Assembly: GCF_032594355.1 (NCBI RefSeq)
Contig: NZ_CP131061.1
Span: 1,736,001 to 1,800,000, forward strand
Source: Methanolapillus ohkumae
GTDB taxonomy: Archaea > Halobacteriota > Methanosarcinia > Methanosarcinales > Methanosarcinaceae
DNA: 64,000 bases
Direction: 5' to 3'
In this document: positions 42,612 to 51,748 of the stretch, piece by piece
Position numbering within the stretch: position 1 is the stretch's first letter
How the letters are laid out: each line of letters starts with the position of its first letter
The notes under the pieces: model-generated
Seen by the model: the letters and a program-made list of their open reading frames with translations, nothing else
What the model was told of the DNA's origin: nothing
Database searches by the model: none
Made by a program: the position numbers and the translations under genes

Positions 42612-43574
42612 TTACTTTCTCCGGACCAGCAAAATCACGCCGACGACTGCCAAAATACCGGCAATGAGTTCAAATCCGGGCAAGGACGTGTCGGTTGTTT
42701 TTTCGGCGGAATTCATGCCGGAAAGCGGTTCCAAAACCGGAACCGTAAACGTAGTTTTGTAAGTTTGATTGCCTACGGCTTCTCCGGTTGCGACATACAT
42801 CCAAACACCCGGCTCATAAACGGTGGACACGAAATTACCGTTGTTGTCGGCAAAGGACCGCTTGGAATAAATCAAATAAATATCGCCGCCGTCTCCGATG
42901 GATGGATATTTTGTTGTGATTTCATTGAGTTTTTGTTGGGCGGTGGTCAGATTGTTGACTTGTTCCGCATAAAAGGAAATATTGGTCACGGGACTGCCAT
43001 TGCTTGTGATTTGCCCGTGAATGGTGCCGCCGGCTTCAACGGCGCTGAGGCGTGTGTACGGATCAAATTCAAGCGGAAGTCCGAGATTTTTGGAATAATT
43101 ATCCCAGGTGCCGTTTCCGACAAACAGCATCATTTTCGAAACTTCTGTGGTGACCATCCCGGAAGTCGTATTTGTCGTGGACTGGAACGTGTAGAGGTAA
43201 TAAATCCCGTCTTGGTCAAATGTGACAGTGGCTTGCTGGTAGCTGACTGGGGATGTGACATTTGCGAAAATGTCGGTCACATTTTCTATTTTTGTGGCGG
43301 TGGTGATATTTTTGACAGTCCCATCCGGCGCGACCACCGTTAATGTCAGCGGATTTTTTGTGTCGACATATTGGTATTCGTAACCATGTCCACCGGCAAT
43401 AATAATGGATTTTGTGGTGCCGGCCGGAAATAAGTAGTCGGAAATATCGCACTCCGACGCGTCGGCGATACTGTCACCGGACATCATCATCAAAGAATGG
43501 GCGGATGCCGGCATGGCGGCGCAAATCAGAACAAAAAGGGCAACAAGTGCCAAAATTGTCATTTTTTTCAACAT
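42612..43574 (-). CDS. DUF4198-like surface protein with PGF-CTERM-type anchor
   Basis: 320 residues from the ATG at 43574, which follows CGGAGTTATGATT. It has a signal peptide (MLKKMTILALVALFVLICAAMPASAH) and a mature N-terminus with HSLMMMSGD. Its beta-sandwich body has two Ig-like sections (about residues 45-140 and 180-275: TLTVVAPDGTVKNIT, IHGQITSNGSPVTNISFYAEQ, SFADNNGNFVSTVYEPGVWMYVATGEA). It ends in SLPGFELIAGILAVVGVILLVRRK, a PGF-CTERM-like archaeosortase signal. DUF4198 proteins are often linked to nickel or cobalt uptake, and this one lies close to nikR. That role is inferred. Confidence 0.65.
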   Translation of the reverse strand: MLKKMTILALVALFVLICAAMPASAHSLMMMSGDSIADASECDISDYLFPAGTTKSIIIAGGHGYEYQYVDTKNPLTLTVVAPDGTVKNITTATKIENVTDIFANVTSPVSYQQATVTFDQDGIYYLYTFQSTTNTTSGMVTTEVSKMMLFVGNGTWDNYSKNLGLPLEFDPYTRLSAVEAGGTIHGQITSNGSPVTNISFYAEQVNNLTTAQQKLNEITTKYPSIGDGGDIYLIYSKRSFADNNGNFVSTVYEPGVWMYVATGEAVGNQTYKTTFTVPVLEPLSGMNSAEKTTDTSLPGFELIAGILAVVGVILLVRRK

Positions 43575-44067
43575 AATCATAACTCCGATAAATAAAATTA
43601 AAGTTCTTTTATCCAATTGAAACAGAAAGTTATTAACACGATTTTTAAAAATCGTGGTAAAAGTTAAGATGAAAATTAAATTATTTAAAACTTTTTCTAT
43701 TAAAAAATAAAAGACTAAGACTAAAGAACAAAAATAAATTGAAAAACAGGATTTATTTCAAGGAATGAGAACAAAGAATGAAAACAAAGAACAAAAATTA
43801 AAAAACAATATCTGACCAAGTGCGTGATTGAATGAATTGGGATGGAAAAACATCCCCGTTTTTAAAAGATTTAAAGAGGCGTAGAGGGGTTTCTGTCAAC
43901 AATATTCTTTTTGGTCAATATTGTTTTTTAGTAACACAAAAATTGAATTTTGTATTAATAAGTGGAATAATATTTCAAATATTTAAAACTTATTCTGTAA
44001 ATTTGAGATCTGAAATATTTTTTAAAAAAATCAAACAAAAATTCAGAAAAATAAATAAAAAATCAGA
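43575..44067. other. AT-rich region upstream of the DUF4198-like gene
   Basis: Holds the promoter of the surface protein gene on the minus strand. A plus-strand ORF (43832-44098) has no ribosome site and AT-driven composition, and its end overlaps 3' element copy 7; I do not accept it as a gene. Confidence 0.4.
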
Positions 44068-44139
44068 AAAACAAAAAATCGCCTTGGTTTTTTGCTGATT
44101 TTTTAAAAAACACGGCATAACGCGCGTGACGGCGGCACA
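44068..44139 (-). repeat. Dispersed 3' element, copy 7
   Basis: On the minus strand: TTTGTGCCGCCGTCACGCGC then GTTATGCCGTGTTTTTTAAA, an arm AATCAGCAAAAAACCAAGGC and GATTTTTTG. It starts 18 bases after the mrpG stop, same orientation. Confidence 0.7.
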
Positions 44140-44156
44140 AAAAAAATGAAAAGACA

Positions 44157-45026
44157 TTATTCCTTTTTGTCTTGTTCATCATTTTCGCGCATGGATTTTA
44201 ATTTCTTTTCAGGAATGGACGTTGATAATTCCGGATTTTCCTCCAGTTTATCTTTAAGTTCTTCTTTCGAAAATCCTTCCGCCAACTCGGGCTTTTGTTC
44301 CAATTCCGTCTTGGAAGATACATTTTCCGGCTCTGAAATCACTCCATCCAAATCATCCATCCCCGGCTCAGATTCAAGTTTGGACTCAGACTTGAATTCC
44401 AATTTGGATTCAGGTTTAGATTCGGGTTTAGGTTCAAATTTGGATTCGGACTCGGGTTTGAATTCCGGCGCAGATTTGGATTCCAAGTCTGCTTCCTTTT
44501 GCGCAGCGGATAAATCCGGCGTTGTTTCCACCATATCGGAAGTCAAATCCGTAAGCTCTTTCGCGAATTGACTGGTCAGGTTTTCCTTGTATTTGTTAAA
44601 AGAATGGTCATGGTCACGCTTGTCCAAATCCACATAAACATAAGCGCCTTCGTGATAATCGAAATCGTCGCAGTAATCCCCTTGCCGTTTTCCGCAATAC
44701 GCGTCAAAAACCGTCTGGTCGCACGGCGGAACATTAATGTTGTATGCGGCCCGCGCAATCACGTGCCCCGCCACCGGTGCGGTCATGAGAAGGAAAATGG
44801 CAATCGCGATAGATTTAATTCCAAGCGGCGTGAAACCATCCGCAATTAAAATGCCGAGTAGGACAAAAAACGCACCAGTCGTCGCAATTTTTGTCGTCGC
44901 GTGAAGACGGTTGTAAATGTCCGGCAGCCGGATAAGACCAATCATCCCAATCAGGATGTCCAAAACCCCCAAGAGCAGGAAGAAATAACATGCCCAGAGA
45001 CGAATGGTTGAAAAATCAATGTCCAC
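44157..45026 (-). CDS. mrpG: Mrp-type antiporter subunit G with long charged tail
   Basis: 289 residues. The first 95 or so form the usual MrpG/MnhG: three membrane segments with ACYFFLLLGVLDILIGMIGLIRLPDIYNRLHATTKIATTGAFFVLLGIL. The family is normally about 100-130 residues. The tail of about 170 residues is hydrophilic, with a Cys/Asp patch (DQTVFDAYCGKRQGDYCDDFDYHEG) and then ESKSEPKPESKLEFKSESKLES repeats (an 18- to 24-base DNA repeat) and acidic/Lys stretches. It is last in the mrp operon and followed by a 3' element. Confidence 0.85.
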   Translation of the reverse strand: MDIDFSTIRLWACYFFLLLGVLDILIGMIGLIRLPDIYNRLHATTKIATTGAFFVLLGILIADGFTPLGIKSIAIAIFLLMTAPVAGHVIARAAYNINVPPCDQTVFDAYCGKRQGDYCDDFDYHEGAYVYVDLDKRDHDHSFNKYKENLTSQFAKELTDLTSDMVETTPDLSAAQKEADLESKSAPEFKPESESKFEPKPESKPESKLEFKSESKLESEPGMDDLDGVISEPENVSSKTELEQKPELAEGFSKEELKDKLEENPELSTSIPEKKLKSMRENDEQDKKE

Positions 45027-45027
45027 C

Positions 45028-45312
45028 TTAAATCACATCTCCCCGGTCAATGTATTTGGCAACCGCCAGCGTTCCGATAAAAGAAATTAATGCGAGCAGC
45101 AAGGAAATGTCAATCAAGAATTGAGAATCTTGCGCAAACGCATAAATCGCCAAAATAATCACAATCGTATTTCCAATTGCGTCCGCCGCCGCCACTCGAT
45201 CCACAATGGTCGGACCGACAAAAACCCGGTAGACGGCCATGAAAAGTGCGGCCGTCGCGACGAAAAGCGCAATAGATACGGGCCAGCCGAATGTTGCCAC
45301 CGGGTCAATCAT
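45028..45312 (-). CDS. mrpF: Mrp-type antiporter subunit F
   Basis: 94 residues with three membrane segments and the MrpF pattern YRVFVGPTIVDRVAAADAIGNTIVIILAIYAFAQDSQFLIDISLLLALISFIGTLAVAKYIDRGDVI. Small subunit of the Na+/H+ antiporter complex. It overlaps mrpE by 4 bases (ATGA) and ends one base before mrpG. Confidence 0.93.
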   Translation of the reverse strand: MIDPVATFGWPVSIALFVATAALFMAVYRVFVGPTIVDRVAAADAIGNTIVIILAIYAFAQDSQFLIDISLLLALISFIGTLAVAKYIDRGDVI

Positions 45313-45836
45313 TCAAAAGCCTCCAAAACCGGTTTTTCCAAGTCTTCCCGAATCGTGTCACGCACATCTTTAGGGCGGTCAATGTAAATGGAGTGAACAT
45401 AATAGATTCCCGGACCTTTCAGCGTCGGATTTTTGATGTGAACGTCAATAATCAACGTTCCCGGCGTCAATGAAATCGTGTTGGCAAGCATTGTTGTGGA
45501 AATATTTTTTTGGGTCGCGAACGGATACGCGATAATTCCCGGCCGAATATCCAATTTCGGTTGAAGGATTTTGTAGGCCATAAAGAAATTGGCCTTGATA
45601 ATTTCCCGAAACAATATATAGATGTAGCGGAGCTTTTTGGGAAGCTGGCGCAAGAAATGCCCAAAGGAATCCGTAAACGTAAACATGTCCCGAAACGGAT
45701 ACAAAATGAGATACGAGAAAAAGATGCCCAGCAGGAAGTTGCCGATGGAAAAGCTGCCGCTGATGAATACCCAAAGAAGGCCGAGCATCGCATAAACCAA
45801 CAATCGCATGAAATTCATTTTAATTTTTTTCTTCAT
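45309..45836 (-). CDS. mrpE: Mrp-type antiporter subunit E
   Basis: 175 residues. MRLLVYAMLGLLWVFISGSFSIGNFLLGIFFSYLIL holds two membrane segments; LTPGTLIIDVHIKNPTLKGPGIYYVHSIYIDRPKDVRDTIREDLEKPVLEAFE is the conserved cytoplasmic part (SLTPGT...V). MrpE helps assemble the complex. Overlaps mrpD and mrpF by 4 bases each. Confidence 0.92.
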   Translation of the reverse strand: MKKKIKMNFMRLLVYAMLGLLWVFISGSFSIGNFLLGIFFSYLILYPFRDMFTFTDSFGHFLRQLPKKLRYIYILFREIIKANFFMAYKILQPKLDIRPGIIAYPFATQKNISTTMLANTISLTPGTLIIDVHIKNPTLKGPGIYYVHSIYIDRPKDVRDTIREDLEKPVLEAFE

Positions 45837-47611
45837 CTCGGACCCCTCTCAAGAACGGTGGAAATATACGCGCTCGGGTCAAGTATTTGTCCCGCGATTA
45901 AATTGGAAACCATATAAAGCGGCTCCGGATAAATGCCCAGCAAAAAAACAACGGCACACAAAACAACAATCGGAATAGCAATTTCAAAGGAAATTTTGTG
46001 CTTCTTGTGTTCCGGCTCCGGCAAAGCAGGCGCTGAATGAACATTATGCAAATCAACATGCGGACCGGCGGGCGAATCCGTGTGTGAATCAGTGTGCGGA
46101 CCGGCAGACGAATCAGTGTGTGAATCAGTGTGCGGACCGGCAGGCGAATCGGAATGCGATTCTGTCAGATGTTCGTTCGAACTCACATCGGCCTCTGTTT
46201 TTAAGAAAGAATCGTTCCCCCGGTTTTCTCCCCAAAAGATGGAAATCCAAGTGCGGAACATGTAAAAAATGGTCGCGATCGCGCAGACCAATGCAATTAA
46301 AAACGGCAAATAGAATTGCCCCAAAACCGCCGACTGGAAAAGCGCAAATTTCGCGATAAATCCGCCGGTCGGCGGAATTCCCGCAATCGACATGGCACCG
46401 ATCAAAAACGCCATGGAAAATAGCGGCAAAATCGTAATGAGACCCCCCATTTTTCGAAGGTCGCGGGTTTCCGTTTCATGAATAATACCGCCCGCCGTCA
46501 AAAACAAGAGAGACTTCGCCACCGCATGGTTTACCAAATACATGAGGGCTGCCGCAATCGCTCCAACCGTCCCAAAAGAAAGGCCCAAAAGAATGTAGCC
46601 GATTTGAGAAACGCTGGAATACGCAAGCACCCGTTTTAAATCCGATTGGCCGATTGCGGAAAACGCGCCAACGGCAATCGTGATCAACGCAAAAAACATG
46701 ACAATCGGCAAAACAAAAGACAAAGCCGGCGCCAAAACGACAAACAAAATCCGAAGGATTCCGTAAATACCAACTTTAATTAAAACCCCACTGAGCATGG
46801 CACTAATCGGCGTCGGTGCCGTTGGATGCACATCGGGAAGCCAGAAATGAAGCGGAACCAAAGCCGCCTTGTTTCCAAAAACCACCACGAAGAGAAGAGC
46901 GGCGGCAATCACGACCCAAGGAACAGTTCCGGCATCCGTTAAAATTTGAATTTTCGCGGCCAAATCCGCAATGTTGAGAGAGCCGATGGACGCATAAATT
47001 GTCGTAATCGCAATCAACATGAGGAAAGAGCCCAGCATTCCAAGAACCAAATATTTGTACGTCGCTTCCAATTTGTGAGATGAATCCGTCACGCCCAGCG
47101 ACTCGTTTGCCATAATGAGACCGGTTGACGACAAAAACATAATTTCAAAGAAAACGAACATGTTAAACAAGTCACCGGTCAGGAAAATACCGTTGATTCC
47201 GCCCAGCATCAAGAAAAATAAAACGAAATAGCTGTCGCTTAAAGACTTTCTCTCAATATAGTCCAGCGAATAAATCAACACCAAAAATCCGAGAAACGTA
47301 TTCAAAAGAACCAAAAGCGCCGACAGCAAATCGCCAACAAGGACGATGCCGTACTTGCCGAATTCTCCGATATCATACACCAAGATTCCGTTTTTGTAAA
47401 CGTTCAAAAACAAAACGATTCCGGTCAACAAAAGAAATGCGGAAACTCCAATCGCGATATATTTTTGCGCTTTGGCGGTGTTTCGAAGAAGAATCATCAC
47501 CGGCGCCATCAGTAAACAGATCGCGATCGGAAGGACGACGATATTGGACAAAAATAAGGACATCACATAGTCGAGCGGTGATGAAAAAATAAGACTTGGG
47601 TCAAAGTTCAT
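45833..47611 (-). CDS. mrpD: Mrp-type antiporter subunit D with His-rich insert
   Basis: 592 residues of the NuoN/MrpD proton-translocating family, about 14 membrane segments. GDLFNMFVFFEIMFLSSTGLI, KAALVPLHFWLPDVHPTAPTPISAMLSGVLIKVGIYGI (key Lys and His) and LYLVNHAVAKSLLFLTAGGI-like blocks are present. Between the last two segments (about residues 490-550) is an insert of SHTDSPAGPH-type repeats with some 14 His, coded by a 30-base tandem repeat at about 46050-46170. This insert is not usual for MrpD; it might bind metal or be neutral. Confidence 0.92.
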   Translation of the reverse strand: MNFDPSLIFSSPLDYVMSLFLSNIVVLPIAICLLMAPVMILLRNTAKAQKYIAIGVSAFLLLTGIVLFLNVYKNGILVYDIGEFGKYGIVLVGDLLSALLVLLNTFLGFLVLIYSLDYIERKSLSDSYFVLFFLMLGGINGIFLTGDLFNMFVFFEIMFLSSTGLIMANESLGVTDSSHKLEATYKYLVLGMLGSFLMLIAITTIYASIGSLNIADLAAKIQILTDAGTVPWVVIAAALLFVVVFGNKAALVPLHFWLPDVHPTAPTPISAMLSGVLIKVGIYGILRILFVVLAPALSFVLPIVMFFALITIAVGAFSAIGQSDLKRVLAYSSVSQIGYILLGLSFGTVGAIAAALMYLVNHAVAKSLLFLTAGGIIHETETRDLRKMGGLITILPLFSMAFLIGAMSIAGIPPTGGFIAKFALFQSAVLGQFYLPFLIALVCAIATIFYMFRTWISIFWGENRGNDSFLKTEADVSSNEHLTESHSDSPAGPHTDSHTDSSAGPHTDSHTDSPAGPHVDLHNVHSAPALPEPEHKKHKISFEIAIPIVVLCAVVFLLGIYPEPLYMVSNLIAGQILDPSAYISTVLERGPR

Positions 47612-48027
47612 CCGCGCAGCCTCCTGAGCTCATCCACGTCGGTCGTCCCGTATTCTTCACTAATCCGGTATGCAAGCGTCAGAAAAATGGCGGTGGTCGC
47701 AAAACTGATGACGATGGCCGTCAATACCAGTGCCTGCGTCAGCGGGTCGGTAAACAAATAGTCTTCCGAATATCCCAGAACAATCGGCGCGAGGATGCCG
47801 TTTTCATAATCATCGCTGAAAACAAAATACGCGTATTTGTTAATCGTGCTCATCAAAATCGGAACGAGTGTGCCGTTTAAAATGCCGGATGTAACGATCG
47901 TTAAATTGATGGAATGGCTGATTAAACCAAACCCGATTGCGATTTTTATAATGTCGCGGCGCAAAATCAAATAAATTCCGATACCAAAGAGGAGCGAAAT
48001 TGTCAATGCCATCCAAACGTTTGTCAT
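47608..48027 (-). CDS. mrpC: Mrp-type antiporter subunit C
   Basis: 139 residues, three membrane segments, NuoK-like. LFGIGIYLILRRDIIKIAIGFGLISHSINLTIV and the later DPLTQALVLTAIVISFATTAIFLTLAYRI block are the NuoK/MrpC hallmark. The loop between segments 2 and 3 is somewhat long (KYAYFVFSDDYENGILAPIVLGYSEDYLF). Coupled to mrpB and mrpD by 4-base overlaps. Confidence 0.93.
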   Translation of the reverse strand: MTNVWMALTISLLFGIGIYLILRRDIIKIAIGFGLISHSINLTIVTSGILNGTLVPILMSTINKYAYFVFSDDYENGILAPIVLGYSEDYLFTDPLTQALVLTAIVISFATTAIFLTLAYRISEEYGTTDVDELRRLRG

Positions 48028-48695
48028 TTTTGTTCCTCCAAAATAATTTTACCGGTATCATTTTTCGCATTGACCGCCTTAAAATCCGGATTTTTAAAAT
48101 CCGACGCGCGGTTGACATCATCAATATTTGAATCCACATAAAGGTGGTGGCGGGTTGGAATTAAAGAATCCGACGGCAAGTTTAAAACGATTTTGGGAGG
48201 ATTTTCCCGAACCGGCCCGTCCGCCGAGCCTGTGTATTTGAATGGAATTTCAGGGTCCGATTCCCGGATTTTGTCCGACGCGATGGACGAAACAATAAAT
48301 AGAAGACCGCCGACAACGGTAAAGTAAACGCCGACATCAAAATACATCGACGAAATCAATTCGATATGCCCGAGATGAATTCCTAAAAATTCCACCGGAA
48401 AATCATCAAACACGCTTCGGAAGTAGTTATGCCCGACAAAAAGCGGCGCAATCGCCGTCAGCGACGCAAACAAAAGACCATAGCCGACCCATCCGAGCCA
48501 GTCCGGACGAATGCGGTTGTTAATGTATTTCATGCCGTACGTTACGTAAACCAGCGCAATTCCACAAACGAACAACACCCCGCCGACGAATCCGCCGCCC
48601 GGATAATTGCCGCCGTTGAGCAGCAAATAAATCGAGAAGAGAAGGCAGATCACCAAACAGGCTTTGGAGATGGTTTTGGCGATAATGGTGGTCAT
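48024..48695 (-). CDS. mrpB: Mrp-type antiporter subunit B
   Basis: 223 residues. Four membrane segments in the MnhB domain: LLFSIYLLLNGGNYPGGGFVGGVLFVCGIALVYVTYG, GLLFASLTAIAPLFVGHNYFRSVF and YFDVGVYFTVVGGLLFIVSSI. A hydrophilic C-terminal tail of about 70 residues (residues 155-223) is unusual for the family, as in MrpG. It overlaps mrpA and mrpC by 4 bases. Confidence 0.92.
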   Translation of the reverse strand: MTTIIAKTISKACLVICLLFSIYLLLNGGNYPGGGFVGGVLFVCGIALVYVTYGMKYINNRIRPDWLGWVGYGLLFASLTAIAPLFVGHNYFRSVFDDFPVEFLGIHLGHIELISSMYFDVGVYFTVVGGLLFIVSSIASDKIRESDPEIPFKYTGSADGPVRENPPKIVLNLPSDSLIPTRHHLYVDSNIDDVNRASDFKNPDFKAVNAKNDTGKIILEEQK

Positions 48696-51148
48696 TTCTT
48701 CTCCTCCGGTTTGCTTTCTTGCTTTGCGGTACGGCTTTTGATAATATTATAAACGGCAAGCGCCGCGATACAAATGACGGATATTTCTCCGATTGTATCA
48801 TAACCACGAAAATCCACAACGATTACGTTGACAATATTGCGACCGGCGGTCATTTCAATGCCGTTTTCAATGAAGTAATGAGAAAAGGTTTCAAACGGCG
48901 CCATTAAATCGGCTCCGGCCAGCATCATAAATAAAACAAACGCGCATGCTCCGGCAATAATGGCATTTTTTAATTTAAATCTTGTTTTTTCCGGACGGAT
49001 CGCTTCTTTGTTTTTGAGTTTCATGATGACGACCAAAAACATGATCGTAGAGAGCGTTTCAACGCAAAGCTGCGTCATGGCCAAGTCCGGCGCTTTTAAA
49101 TACGCGTAAAGAAGCGAGACAAAAAATCCGCAAGCGGACAGGGAAATAATCGCGGACAAATATTTCGGGAGCGAGGCGGCACCCCATGCTGCCAAAAGAA
49201 TCAAAATAAAGACCAAAACTTCGGACGCAATGGCGGAAAAATCCAGCGTTTCCGGAAAAATCGGCTTGCCCAAGAGAAGGAAATACAAAACCGGAATCAA
49301 TGCCAATGTTATCGAAAAAATCAGCAGCGATTTGACATATCCGATCGGTGGTCCTTTTTGAAGCATCCCCCCAAGTTCCGCACCAAAGTCAAAAGCGTTG
49401 TTCACCAAGACATTATAAACCCGATTGATGCTGATTTTGGGATGCTTTTCCCGAATTTGTGTTTGCCATGCCGCAATGGCATCATATTTCCAATAAACCA
49501 AAATCCCCAGCGCAAATGTCACCAGAGTCATGATAAACGGCCAAGTTATGCCGTGCCAAAGTGCGGCGTGCAGATGCGGCGCGTCTTGTAAAATGGCGTT
49601 AATGGCGGGTTGAACCAAATAATCAATAAATGGCGTCGGGAAAAGTCCGATGAGAATAATCAGCGCCGCTAGCAACACGGCAGGTCCTAAAAGAATCCAG
49701 GACGGGTCATGAACATGTTGGGGAACGTCGGGATCTGTGGTCCGTTTTCCGCAAAACACTTTTAAGATCAGGCGGAAGGAGTAGGCAAATGTAAAAACAC
49801 CGCCGACAACGGCCAGAGCCGGGATGATGTAGGCCAACCCGCCGCCGAGCGCCTCTGCCATGTGAAGAGAGGATTCATAAAACAATTCTTTGCTCAAAAA
49901 ACCATTGAGCGGCGGAATTCCGGCCATCGCGGCCGCGGCGATAATGGTCAAAATGAAGGTGATCGGCATTTCTTTTCGAAGGCCGCCCATTTTTCGGATG
50001 TCGCGGGTATGTAGTTCGTGTGCGATAATGCCAACTAAAAGAAAGAGGCAGGCTTTAAATGTCGCGTGGTTGAGCAAATGAAAAGTCGCTGCCGAGACAC
50101 CGATTCCGGGTTCTGCCGCGGTTGTAAATCCGTACATCGTCATGAGATAGGCAAGCTGGCTGATGGTGGAATACGCTAAAATTCCTTTCAAATCATTTTG
50201 CCGGAGCGCTAAAAATCCGGCTCCGACCATGGTTACCAATCCCAGGCCGCAAACGAGAACAAACCAGTCGGTTGTTCCGGAAAACATGGGATGCATCCGG
50301 GCGACCAGAAACACGCCGGCTTTGACCATGGTGGCCGAGTGCAAAAAGGCACTGACGGGTGTCGGGGCTTCCATGGCGTTGGGAAGCCAAATGTAAAACG
50401 GTCCTTGGGCAGATTTGGCAAACGCGCCGATGAGAATGAAAATAAGAATAACGGTAAAGAGCGGGCTGTTTTTGACAGTATCAATTACGGCAGGATTGGT
50501 CAGCATATCGGAAATGCCGTAGGTACCGGTCACGGAAAAAAGAATCATGAAGCCGGCAAACATAAAGAGTCCGCCGCCACCGGTAATCAACAAAGCTTTT
50601 GTGGCGCCGTAGATGGATTCCGGTGTTTTTCGATAGTATCCGATCAGCATAAAGGAGCTGATGCTGGTGAGTTCCCAAAAAATAAACAATTGGATGAGAT
50701 TATCGGAAAACGCAACTCCAAGCATGGACCCCATAAATACGAGCAAATATTCGTAATAGCGGACCAGATCTTCGTCTTTGGAGAGGTATTTGTTGGAATA
50801 GGTAAAAATCAGAATTCCGATAAAGGAGACGATGACTCCAAGCAAAACGGAAAGACCGTCGGCGTAAAATGCCAAATTTACGGAAAGTCCGGGAATCCAA
50901 GAAAAGTTTCCGGATAAAACCTCGCCGGCATATGTTTTAGGGATAATGGTTGCGATCAAAACAAAACAAAAAAATGCAACTGCTGCCGCAAACCATCCGA
51001 CTTTGTCTTTTAACAGTTTATAGACAAGCGGTACGAACAGTGCCATGATAAACGGCAAAAAAACAATCCCCGCTAAAAAATAAAACGCATTCAAGAGAAA
51101 TCCCAACTTTAACCGTGTTCTAAAAAGATATTGTATGTTATGATTCAC
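48692..51148 (-). CDS. mrpA: Mrp-type antiporter subunit A
   Basis: 818 residues, NuoL-like, about 21 membrane segments. The first 500 or so residues are the antiporter domain (YYEYLLVFMGSMLGVAFSDNLIQLFIFWELTSISSFMLIGYY, AKSAQGPFYIWLPNAMEAPTPVSAFLHSATMVKAGVFL, LNHATFKACLFLLVGIIAHELHTRDIRKMGGL). The rest is the MrpA C-terminal extension (DLAMTQLCVETLSTIMFLVVIMKLK; NVIVVDFRGYDTIGEISVICIAALAVYNII). With B-G it forms a Na+/H+ antiporter that adjusts the Na+ and H+ gradients, complementing the Na+ pump Mtr. Upstream lie 3' element copy 8 and tRNA-Pro. Confidence 0.94.
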   Translation of the reverse strand: MNHNIQYLFRTRLKLGFLLNAFYFLAGIVFLPFIMALFVPLVYKLLKDKVGWFAAAVAFFCFVLIATIIPKTYAGEVLSGNFSWIPGLSVNLAFYADGLSVLLGVIVSFIGILIFTYSNKYLSKDEDLVRYYEYLLVFMGSMLGVAFSDNLIQLFIFWELTSISSFMLIGYYRKTPESIYGATKALLITGGGGLFMFAGFMILFSVTGTYGISDMLTNPAVIDTVKNSPLFTVILIFILIGAFAKSAQGPFYIWLPNAMEAPTPVSAFLHSATMVKAGVFLVARMHPMFSGTTDWFVLVCGLGLVTMVGAGFLALRQNDLKGILAYSTISQLAYLMTMYGFTTAAEPGIGVSAATFHLLNHATFKACLFLLVGIIAHELHTRDIRKMGGLRKEMPITFILTIIAAAAMAGIPPLNGFLSKELFYESSLHMAEALGGGLAYIIPALAVVGGVFTFAYSFRLILKVFCGKRTTDPDVPQHVHDPSWILLGPAVLLAALIILIGLFPTPFIDYLVQPAINAILQDAPHLHAALWHGITWPFIMTLVTFALGILVYWKYDAIAAWQTQIREKHPKISINRVYNVLVNNAFDFGAELGGMLQKGPPIGYVKSLLIFSITLALIPVLYFLLLGKPIFPETLDFSAIASEVLVFILILLAAWGAASLPKYLSAIISLSACGFFVSLLYAYLKAPDLAMTQLCVETLSTIMFLVVIMKLKNKEAIRPEKTRFKLKNAIIAGACAFVLFMMLAGADLMAPFETFSHYFIENGIEMTAGRNIVNVIVVDFRGYDTIGEISVICIAALAVYNIIKSRTAKQESKPEEKK

Positions 51149-51252
51149 CGTATATAAATTATTTGTAAAATTAAAATGATAAAAGAGAGAGCGATAAAAG
51201 ATAATATTATAGAATAAAGCAAAAAAAGATGATTGAGAAAAAAGATGATTAA

Positions 51253-51320
51253 AAAATGGATGCCGAATTTTATTGGTTTTTTAAAAATCTGTTGCCATAA
51301 CGTGCGCGGTGGCGGTGAAC
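51253..51320 (-). repeat. Dispersed 3' element, copy 8
   Basis: On the minus strand: GGTTCACCGCCACCGCGCAC then GTTATGGCAACAGATTTTTA, arm AAAAACCAATAAAATTCGGC and a T-rich end. It follows tRNA-Pro (128 bases) in the same orientation, after a T/C-rich tract, and lies ahead of mrpA. Confidence 0.7.
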
Positions 51321-51447
51321 CAAAAAAAAGACAAGACACGAGATGAAAACAAAAACACGAAAGAGATGAAAAATAGGAAAGCAAGGAAGAGATGAAAAAT
51401 AAGAAAGCCGGAAAATAAGATTCAAAAACAAGAAAAATAAAAGAAAA

Positions 51448-51522
51448 TGGGGCTGCTGAGATTCGAACTCAGGTCGCAAGACCCCCAGCCTTGCAGGATG
51501 GACCAAGCTACCCTACAGCCCC
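51448..51522 (-). tRNA. tRNA-Pro (anticodon GGG)
   Basis: 75 bases on the minus strand: acceptor GGGGCTG/CAGCCCC with discriminator A, D arm GGGTAGCTTGGTCCATCC, anticodon stem CAAGG with loop CTGGGGG (anticodon GGG), and T arm TGAG/CTCA with TTCGAAT. No intron; CCA not encoded. Confidence 0.94.
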
Positions 51523-51748
51523 GGATTGAAAAAGCAAGTCTTAAACCCTTTTTTATTATATAAACTTTTCATTTTGCCGCTTCTGCCAAAAAACAATTAC
51601 GGAGAGGATTATTCATAATAATACATTTACAAAAACGTTCAAATAATATCATTTGTATCCGAATAATTATCATAAAAAATCAAAGAAATCAGAAAAAATA
51701 TAATCATGAATCTAAATCATGAACTAAAAATCGGGAGCGGAGATTAAA

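Noticed and set aside
43832..44098. 88-residue plus-strand ORF
   Set aside because: No ribosome site, AT-biased codons, and its end runs into 3' element copy 7.
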